NCBI GenBank assembly: GCA_027039465.1
Contig: JALWEA010000422.1
Span: 1-8,920 of the forward strand
Length of the DNA: 8,920 nt
Direction: 5' to 3'
Source of the DNA: Calditrichia bacterium
GTDB taxonomy: Bacteria; Calditrichota; Calditrichia; Calditrichales; Calditrichaceae
Part shown: positions 1 to 5,555 of the stretch, one piece after another
Layout: the number at the start of each line of letters is the position of its first letter
Position numbering within the stretch: position 1 is the first letter of the stretch
The notes under the pieces: generated by a model
Told to the model about the DNA's origin: nothing
The model's database searches: none
What the model saw: only the letters and a program-made list of their open reading frames with translations
Made by a program: the position numbers and the translations under genes

Positions 1-21
1 CTCTCAACTCACCCCCTCATT

Positions 22-48
22 CCCCCTCTCTTCTTCGAAGAGAGGGGG
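22..48. repeat. Perfect 12-bp inverted repeat (hairpin) near window edge
   Basis: The arms are CCCCCTCTCTTC (22-33) and GAAGAGAGGGGG (37-48), separated by a 3-base loop. Neither strand has a T tract after the stem, so it does not look like a simple intrinsic terminator, although it lies downstream of the mutase gene on the minus strand. A C-rich partial copy of the left arm (ACCCCCTCAT, 11-20) precedes it. Such pyrimidine/purine hairpins are often members of dispersed REP-like families; that is an inference, since only one copy is in view. Confidence 0.5.
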
Positions 49-210
49 ACGTAATCCGATGATCAACATGGACTTAGCCATGATTAACAGGAACGTAGAA
101 ATAAGCACCGAATATTCAAAAAAGGAGAAAATCCTGAAATCACAGCATTTTTTCAAAGGTTTCAAATAATAAAATTTTTTATGAATTTTGTTTGCCACGC
201 ATTTTGGAAA

Positions 211-1884
211 TCACAAAACAATGGATTCGCGATATTCGCCGAACTCGTCGCGCAAAACATTACAAATTTCACCCAAAGTGGCATAAGCGCGAGCCGCATC
301 CAAAATCAATGGCATGAGATTCACCGTTTCGTCGCGGGCGCCCTGGCGCAGAGCCTGCAGCGTTTGTTCGACTTTGGCATTGTCCCGTTCGGCCCGCAGA
401 CGTTTGAGTTTTTCACTCTGAATTTTACGTAACTCGGGATCTACGCGTAAAATTTCTTTCGGCGGTTCGCTTTCCAAAACAAACTTATTTACACCGACCA
501 CCACACGCTCGCCTTCTTCCACTTCCTTTTGGTAGCGATAGGCCGAATCCTGAATTTCTTTTTGTACGTAACCTTTTTCGATGGCCGCGACCATACCGCC
601 CATGGATTTGATTTTGTCCAGATACTTCAACACTTCCTGTTCAATGGCGTCCGTTAAATGTTCAACATAATACGATCCGGCCAAAGGATCGACGGTGTTG
701 GTCACGCCGGATTCGTAGGCAACAATTTGCTGGGTACGCAAAGCAATACGTACCGAATCTTCCGTAGGCAAGCCCAGGGCCTCGTCGCGGGAATTGGTGT
801 GCAAACTTTGCGTGCCGCCCAAAACGGCCGCTAGGGTTTGGATGGTCACGCGCACGATGTTATTGTCCGGTTGTTGTGCGGTGAGCGTACTACCGCCGGT
901 TTGCGTGTGAAAACGCATCATTCGGGAGCGTTCCTTTTTAGCGCCGAATTGTTCCTTCATGATTTTTGCCCAAATGCGGCGCGCCGCACGAAACTTAGCC
1001 ACCTCTTCCAGCAAGTCGTTGTGCGCATTAAAGAAAAACGATAAGCGTCCGGCAAATTGATCCACATCCAGGCCGGCGTTAATGGCCGCCTGCACGTATT
1101 CGATGCCGTCGGCAATGGTGAAAGCCACTTCCTGAACGGCCGTTGAGCCCGCTTCGCGAATGTGGTAGCCGGAAATGCTGATGGTATTCCACTGTGGCAC
1201 TTCTTTGGAACAGTACTCAAAAATGTTGGTGATTAATCGCAAAGAGGGCTTGGGCGGAAAAATGTAGGTGCCGCGTGCAATGTATTCTTTTAAAATATCG
1301 TTTTGAATGGTGCCGCGCAGCTTTTCCCTGGGAACACCCTGCTTTTCGGCTAAGGCGATGTAAAAAGCCAACAAAACGGCAGCCGGTGCATTGATGGTCA
1401 TGGAAGTGGAGACTTTGTCCAAAGGAATGCCGTCGAAAAGCGTTTCCATATCTTGCAGGCTGTCGATGGCCACGCCGACTTTGCCCACCTCACCGAGACT
1501 GTGCGGGTCATCGGAATCGTAGCCGATTTGCGTCGGTAAATCGAAGGCAATGGAAAGGCCTGTCTGTCCCTGACTTAGCAAATATTTGTAGCGCTTGTTG
1601 GATTCTTCCGCTGTACCGAATCCGGCGTATTGGCGCATGGTCCAAAATCGGCCGCGATACATGGTTGGCTGAACGCCGCGCGTGTAAGGATATTCGCCCG
1701 GGAAACCTTCGCGCCGCATGTATTCCTCTTCGCTGATCGGGCGCGGTAAATAAAGGCGATCTACCGGCAGCCATGATCCGGTAAAAAACTGTTTTTTACG
1801 TTCCGGAAAGCGATCCAGTACTTTTTTTAAGGTGGTTTCTTCCCATTTTTTTCGGTAACGGGCTAAAAACGTTTTTACGGACAT
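211..1884 (-). CDS. mcmA1: Methylmalonyl-CoA mutase, large (catalytic) subunit, split type without B12-binding domain
   Basis: This 557-residue protein is the TIM-barrel catalytic subunit of an adenosylcobalamin-dependent acyl-CoA mutase, which interconverts (R)-methylmalonyl-CoA and succinyl-CoA in propionate metabolism. Family signatures are clear: YPYTRGVQPTMYRGRFWTMR (65-84), AGFGTAEESN (87-96), FDLPTQIGYDSDDP (114-127), GTIQNDILKEYIARGTYIFP (191-210) and ISISGYH (235-241). By family alignment from memory, Arg204 matches the carboxylate-binding Arg of methylmalonyl-CoA mutase (Gln in isobutyryl-CoA mutase), and His241 matches the active-site His. The protein stops after the barrel and its tail; no cobalamin-binding DXHXXG domain is present, so a separate small subunit must be encoded elsewhere. 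I chose the ATG at 1884 because GGGAG lies 8 bases upstream; an in-frame TTG at 1899 overlaps that site. The stop is TGA, which matters for reading the TGA at 5763. GC content is near 50%. Confidence 0.93.
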   Translation of the reverse strand: MSVKTFLARYRKKWEETTLKKVLDRFPERKKQFFTGSWLPVDRLYLPRPISEEEYMRREGFPGEYPYTRGVQPTMYRGRFWTMRQYAGFGTAEESNKRYKYLLSQGQTGLSIAFDLPTQIGYDSDDPHSLGEVGKVGVAIDSLQDMETLFDGIPLDKVSTSMTINAPAAVLLAFYIALAEKQGVPREKLRGTIQNDILKEYIARGTYIFPPKPSLRLITNIFEYCSKEVPQWNTISISGYHIREAGSTAVQEVAFTIADGIEYVQAAINAGLDVDQFAGRLSFFFNAHNDLLEEVAKFRAARRIWAKIMKEQFGAKKERSRMMRFHTQTGGSTLTAQQPDNNIVRVTIQTLAAVLGGTQSLHTNSRDEALGLPTEDSVRIALRTQQIVAYESGVTNTVDPLAGSYYVEHLTDAIEQEVLKYLDKIKSMGGMVAAIEKGYVQKEIQDSAYRYQKEVEEGERVVVGVNKFVLESEPPKEILRVDPELRKIQSEKLKRLRAERDNAKVEQTLQALRQGARDETVNLMPLILDAARAYATLGEICNVLRDEFGEYRESIVL

Positions 1885-2069
1885 TCCAATGGCTCCCAAT
1901 GCTTGATGGCAGAACAGCGTTTCGATTTATGGAAATTAATAAGGTTTTTGAATCATTGCAAAGATGAAAGTGGAAAATTTAAGATAATCCGTAACCGTTG
2001 ATGAAATTCGGATGCAAGATGCTTTATAGATATGCGTTAAAAAAAGTAGCAAAATTTAAGGACAAGAAA

Positions 2070-2564
2070 TTATCGAGACTGATTTCTAAAGCAACCGTAA
2101 GGCAATATGCAAGGCACACGCCTTTTATATTCAAGATACTCAGACCCAAATATACGAATTAAATAATTCTCTTCTTTCTTCACAAGAATAAGCAATAAAA
2201 AATACATGAATATGGGTATGGTCAATCCTATCCAGCTTTTAGACAATAAAATTATGCCAGGAACAATAAATACAGTCCATGAAGCATATAAAGGGTGCCT
2301 GCAACATCTAAAGATGCCGTTGGTAACAAGGGTATTGGCATTGTATGCCCGAGAAATTTTGATTACAGAAATAATAAAAAATGGTATTCCGGCAACAATA
2401 AGTAAAATGCCAGGAATGATTAAGACAATAGACGGAACTATTTCAATTTGAAATAAAGGGTAAAAAAGGCGATCTAACGAAAATATGATGATGCTGTAGG
2501 CAATAGACAGAAATGTAAAGATCGGGCCTATTCCCCATCTGCTCATTTTTGATATATTTTCCAT
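2070..2564 (-). CDS. Small integral membrane protein of the isoprenylcysteine carboxyl methyltransferase (ICMT/PEMT-like) family
   Basis: The 164-residue product has hydrophobic segments at roughly residues 12-30, 42-68 and 98-128. It carries the family hallmark: a GIFRCCRHPLYASW stretch (about 83-96) followed by a C-terminal EEN-L-FG-EYLEYKRRVP segment. In known members these His-Pro and Glu-Glu regions bind S-adenosylmethionine at the membrane face. The substrate cannot be told from sequence: bacterial relatives act on lipids or other small hydrophobic acceptors, or are uncharacterised. No convincing ribosome binding site precedes the ATG at 2564; an alternative start is the ATG at 2546. 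A 300-base sample of the gene is about 33% GC, against roughly 50% in the mutase gene, which may signal transfer. It lies 99 bases downstream of the sigma-54 activator gene on the same strand and 185 bases before the mutase gene; no functional link to either is evident. Confidence 0.75.
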   Translation of the reverse strand: MENISKMSRWGIGPIFTFLSIAYSIIIFSLDRLFYPLFQIEIVPSIVLIIPGILLIVAGIPFFIISVIKISRAYNANTLVTNGIFRCCRHPLYASWTVFIVPGIILLSKSWIGLTIPIFMYFLLLILVKKEENYLIRIFGSEYLEYKRRVPCILPYGCFRNQSR

Positions 2565-2663
2565 TGAGTAATAATGATTTGTATTCGCAAAGAACTAAAA
2601 TTCTTCGCCTAACAAACCGCGCCGTTTCTTGTTTTCTTTTTCAATCAATTTAAAGATAACAGG

Positions 2664-4037
2664 TTAATGTTTATTTAATTTGTGCCTGCCGTCGATTTCG
2701 GGCAGTTCAATACCCAAGCGTTTTATTTTTCGGAATAAGGTGGTTTTGTGCATGTTTAAGGCTTTGGCTGCCGATTGCCGATTCCAATTGTGTTCACGCA
2801 ATGTTTTGATGATCAGTTCGGCTTCTACGTCTTCCAGTTTACGGTGGTAGGTTTCGTCCGGTTCTTTATTTAACGGTTCAAACAAATCGACCGGTAAATG
2901 CTTTCTTTGAATCAATGGTTCCGTGCACAAAACAAAAGCATGTTCAACGATATTTTCCAGCTCACGCACATTGCCCGGAAAGCTATGGTGCATCAATATT
3001 TCAAGCACATCGCTGCTAACGCCCTGAATTTCTTTTCCCTGAATATGATTAAACTTTTTGATAAAATGTTGAATAAGCAGGGGAATGTCTTCTTTACGTT
3101 TGCGCAAAGGCGGAATTTCAAGGCGAATAATATTAATGCGATAAAATAGATCTTTGCGAAAGCGACCTTGCTCAACCAATTGCGCCAAACTTTTGTTGGT
3201 AGCGGCAATGACGCGCACATCGGCTTTTTGTGTTTGTACGGCACCTAAAGGTTCATAGGTGCGTTCTTGTAAAAATCGCAATAAACGAATTTGAAAGGCG
3301 GGAGAAATATCGCCGATTTCATCCAGAAACAAAGTGCCTCCTTCTGCCAGAGCGATACGTCCCAACTTGTCACGTTTGGCGTCGGTAAAGGCTCCGGCTT
3401 TGTAACCGAACAATTCCGATTCCAATAACGTATCCGGCAAGGCACCGCAATTTACGGCCACAAAGTTTTTATCGGCCCGGTGGCTTAATTGATGAATGAC
3501 CCGTGCAAACAGTTCTTTGCCCGTGCCGCTTTCTCCTTCCAAAAGTACCGTGCTGTCGCTTTCGGCAATTTGGGGAAGAATCTCAAAAAGGCGCCACATC
3601 TTGGCATTTTTGCTGATGATGTCGTGGTAGGAATAATTTTTAGTTATAACCTTGCGTAGTTCATCCTCGGCACTTAGATCACGAAATGTCTCGACGCCTC
3701 CCAAAATATTCCCGGAGCGGTCTTTTAACGGTGCGGTAGAAATACTGACAGGAATACGATAACCAAATTTATTAATAATGTAAACGGTTTTATTGATCGT
3801 TTTTTGGCCGGTTTGTATGGCCTGCTTTACCGCGCATTGCCCTTCGCAGATGTTGGATTTGAAAATGTCATAACATTTTTTCCCGATTACTTCATCACAA
3901 TTGTATCCGGTAATGCGGCAGCCGGATTTATTAAAGGAGGTAATATTGAATTCATGATCGATCGTAAAAACACCGTCTGTAATATTGTCTAAAATGATTT
4001 GGTTCAATAATTCACATGAAACGATGTTGTGATCCAT
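2664..4037 (-). CDS. Sigma-54-dependent transcriptional activator: PAS sensor, AAA+ and Fis-type HTH domains
   Basis: A 457-residue bacterial enhancer-binding protein. An N-terminal PAS domain (about 12-120) has a cysteine-rich core: C40, C47, C55, C64 and C68, the last three in the arrangement C-x8-C-x3-C. The AAA+ domain follows (about 138-375), with Walker A GESGTGKE (168-175), the sigma-54 contact loop written GAFTDA rather than GAFTGA (215-220), Walker B GGTLFLDEIGD (233-243), sensor I AATN (278-281), an arginine-finger region FRKDLFYRIN (293-302) and FPGNVREL (353-360). A Fis-type helix-turn-helix closes it (about 405-442). There is no receiver domain, so it is likely to sense a ligand or redox signal directly. 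The ATG at 4037 has AGGGAG five bases upstream. It is divergent from the rhodanese/cytochrome operon, whose upstream region carries a sigma-54 promoter and paired palindromes; it is the obvious candidate activator. Confidence 0.93.
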   Translation of the reverse strand: MDHNIVSCELLNQIILDNITDGVFTIDHEFNITSFNKSGCRITGYNCDEVIGKKCYDIFKSNICEGQCAVKQAIQTGQKTINKTVYIINKFGYRIPVSISTAPLKDRSGNILGGVETFRDLSAEDELRKVITKNYSYHDIISKNAKMWRLFEILPQIAESDSTVLLEGESGTGKELFARVIHQLSHRADKNFVAVNCGALPDTLLESELFGYKAGAFTDAKRDKLGRIALAEGGTLFLDEIGDISPAFQIRLLRFLQERTYEPLGAVQTQKADVRVIAATNKSLAQLVEQGRFRKDLFYRINIIRLEIPPLRKRKEDIPLLIQHFIKKFNHIQGKEIQGVSSDVLEILMHHSFPGNVRELENIVEHAFVLCTEPLIQRKHLPVDLFEPLNKEPDETYHRKLEDVEAELIIKTLREHNWNRQSAAKALNMHKTTLFRKIKRLGIELPEIDGRHKLNKH

Positions 4038-4076
4038 TTTAACTCCCTAAACGCCATTCCAATTTATCGGTTGTAA

Positions 4077-4082
4077 ATTATA
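4077..4082 (-). promoter_or_regulatory. Possible -10 element for the activator gene
   Basis: On the minus strand this reads TATAAT, about 40 bases upstream of the activator start codon, and would give a short leader containing the AGGGAG site. No good -35 hexamer sits at the usual spacing, so this is a weak candidate in an AT-rich region. Confidence 0.25.
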
Positions 4083-4237
4083 AGTGCAATATTTATACCT
4101 AAAATTTTGCGCATTTATGGTGAATCGCGGTATTTATCTAACTTATTAAAAAATAATAGATTAAATAACAAAGAAAAATAATGATAACCCCTTCCCGTTC
4201 CATTTAAGAAGTCGGATCTGTTCCAAAGTGAAACATC

Positions 4238-4254
4238 TGAAACAAGTGGTTTCA
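4238..4254. promoter_or_regulatory. Candidate activator-binding palindrome, distal upstream site
   Basis: The sequence is TGAAAC-AAGTG-GTTTCA, a perfect 6-bp inverted repeat around a 5-base centre. A further TGAAAC half-site lies just upstream (4229-4234), and with it GTGAAAC (4228-4234) also pairs with GTTTCAC (4249-4255). The centre lies about 182 bases upstream of the predicted start of transcription, within the range for enhancer sites of sigma-54 activators. The second copy 70 bases downstream supports a functional site. Confidence 0.65.
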
Positions 4255-4307
4255 CAATATCTTAACTGTTGTATTTAAACAAATTAGGTGATTTTGGTAA
4301 AATTTAA

Positions 4308-4324
4308 TGAAACAAATAGTTTCA
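4308..4324. promoter_or_regulatory. Candidate activator-binding palindrome, proximal upstream site
   Basis: The sequence is TGAAAC-AAATA-GTTTCA, with the same half-sites and the same 5-base spacer length as the distal site. The two centres are 70 bases apart, close to a whole number of helical turns at 6.7. This copy is centred about 112 bases upstream of the predicted transcription start. It is the likely binding site of the divergently encoded activator. Confidence 0.65.
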
Positions 4325-4401
4325 AGTTGAACAGACAATTGCATTCATGCGAAACTCCTAATTGGTTATTATTTATTAAGTTAAAGTATGGATTCAAAAT
4401 A

Positions 4402-4417
4402 TGGTATACAACTTGCA
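4402..4417 (+). promoter_or_regulatory. Sigma-54 (-24/-12) promoter of the rhodanese/cytochrome operon
   Basis: TGGTATACAACTTGCA matches the sigma-54 consensus TGGCAYR-N4-TTGCW: GG at 4403-4404 and GC at 4415-4416 are separated by exactly ten bases, as required. Predicted transcription begins near 4428, giving a leader of about 55 bases before the ATG at 4483. The divergent sigma-54 activator gene and the paired upstream palindromes make this more convincing than the motif alone. Confidence 0.75.
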
Positions 4418-4482
4418 ACTATTTTTGTGAATTAAAAAACAAAGTAACCGATTGTTTAACAGTCTTGAAAGGAGTTTTAATT

Positions 4483-5460
4483 ATGTTAGCAAGACGTTTA
4501 TTCATTTTGTTTTTGGTGGCGGCCATTGCCTCCTTGTATTCCTGCTCTTCTTCAACGGAAAGCAAAGAAAAGAAGAGCAATTTTGAAGTCATTCAACCGG
4601 TGGTGGATCAGACCATTTCCAATTGGAGCAATCCGGTAATTTCCGCGCAGGCTCTGCACGATAATTTGTCTAACTATTTTGTGGTCAGCGTTCGTAAACC
4701 GGAACATTACGCGCTTGGCCATATTCCAGGTGCTATCAATATTCCCTGGACGCAAATCGCCAAAGAAGACAATCTGAAAAAGATACCTAAAGACAAGCAC
4801 ATTGTTACATATTGCTATACCGGCCATACCGGACAGATCGGGGCAACGGTTTTAAAATTGTTGGGCTATGACGTTAGTAACATGAAATATGGAATTATGG
4901 CATGGACTAAAGATGCTACCGTTCGTGTACAAAAGGCCTTTAGCGAAGATACCGATGCGCATGATTTTGCGATTAGCACTTCCGTTCCGCAAACCAAAAC
5001 CTACGATTTGCCTGACCCGAATTATGTGGATTCCGAAGATGCCATGACCATTTTAAAAGCAGCCGCAGATCAATATGTTTCCAATCATGCTCCGGTGATT
5101 TCGGCACAAGCGTTGTTCGATAATTTGAATGACGGCGATACTTCCAACGATCCGCAAATTATCAGTGTACGCAAACCGGAAGATTATGCTAAAGGGCATA
5201 TCCCGGGCGCCATTAATATCCCATGGAAAACCATTGCCAAGGTTGAAAACCTGAAAAAAATCGATCCGAAGCGTCCGGTTGTTACGTATTGCTACACCGG
5301 TCATACCGGTCAAATCGCTTGCACGGTACTCAATATTTTGGGTTATGATGCACTCAATTTAAAATTTGGAATTATGGCCTGGACAAAGAACCAGACCGTT
5401 CGCGTACAGAAAGCGTTCAGTGAAGAAACGGATGCCCATGATTTTCAGGTTGAAAAATAA
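4483..5460 (+). CDS. extH: Lipoprotein with two tandem rhodanese domains (ExtH-like)
   Basis: A 325-residue lipoprotein. The signal peptide ends in the lipobox LYSC, with the lipidated Cys at residue 21. Two rhodanese-like domains follow (about 50-165 and 203-325). Each has VRKPE-Y-GHIPGAINIPW and an intact catalytic loop TYCYTGHTGQI with active Cys111 and Cys270. The domains are about three-quarters identical by eye, so they arose by internal duplication. Rhodaneses carry sulfane sulfur (or selenium) as a persulfide on this Cys. I chose the ATG at 4483 because GAAAGGAG sits 8 bases upstream, the lipoprotein signal starts there, and the sigma-54 promoter lies between it and earlier in-frame starts. 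It is the first gene of the conduit-like operon. Rhodanese lipoproteins named ExtH occur in Geobacter clusters tied to selenite/tellurite reduction; the name rests on domain type and context, not on alignment. Confidence 0.88.
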   Translation: MLARRLFILFLVAAIASLYSCSSSTESKEKKSNFEVIQPVVDQTISNWSNPVISAQALHDNLSNYFVVSVRKPEHYALGHIPGAINIPWTQIAKEDNLKKIPKDKHIVTYCYTGHTGQIGATVLKLLGYDVSNMKYGIMAWTKDATVRVQKAFSEDTDAHDFAISTSVPQTKTYDLPDPNYVDSEDAMTILKAAADQYVSNHAPVISAQALFDNLNDGDTSNDPQIISVRKPEDYAKGHIPGAINIPWKTIAKVENLKKIDPKRPVVTYCYTGHTGQIACTVLNILGYDALNLKFGIMAWTKNQTVRVQKAFSEETDAHDFQVEK

Positions 5461-5480
5461 TTTGTAACCCCTAAAATCAG

Positions 5481-5524
5481 AAAGGGCAGGGCTAATGTTT
5501 AGTGAATGTTAGCCTTGCCTTTTT
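5481..5524 (+). terminator. Terminator-like hairpin after the rhodanese gene (possible attenuator)
   Basis: GGCAGGGCTAA (5485-5495) pairs with TTAGCCTTGCC (5509-5519), eleven base pairs with one G-T wobble around a 13-base loop, followed by five Ts (5520-5524). The flanking A's and T's can extend the stem. It lies between two genes that appear to belong to one operon, and only about 30 bases remain before the next start codon, so partial read-through or RNA processing is likely rather than full termination. Confidence 0.7.
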
Positions 5525-5555
5525 GCTTAAAAAATTTAAACGCGGAGAGATAATT

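Larger units (their letters stand above)
4038..4482. other. Divergent intergenic control region
   Basis: This 445-base AT-rich stretch separates the activator gene (minus) from the rhodanese operon (plus). It holds, left to right, the activator's own start region, two palindromic candidate activator sites (4238-4254 and 4308-4324), a sigma-54 promoter (4402-4417) and the leader of the rhodanese gene. An open frame runs through its right part in phase with the rhodanese gene (from 4288), but it lies largely upstream of the predicted transcription start near 4428 and has no ribosome binding site or signal-like composition, so I do not count it as coding. Confidence 0.7.

Noticed and set aside
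4..198. Short minus-strand open frame of 64 codons at the left edge.
   Set aside because: Low-complexity, hydrophobic and basic composition with no domain; it overlaps the hairpin at 22-48 and has no clear ribosome binding site.
2607..2613. GCCTAAC (GTTAGGC on the minus strand) about 45 bases upstream of the methyltransferase-like gene, resembling an integron attC core site.
   Set aside because: No partner core site or long imperfect palindrome was found on either side, and nothing similar lies after the gene. A seven-base match alone is expected by chance.
4288..4482. In-frame upstream extension of the rhodanese gene.
   Set aside because: The translated segment resembles no signal peptide or domain, spans a regulatory palindrome and the promoter, and starts before the predicted transcription start. 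The ATG at 4483 has a strong ribosome binding site and a lipoprotein signal.
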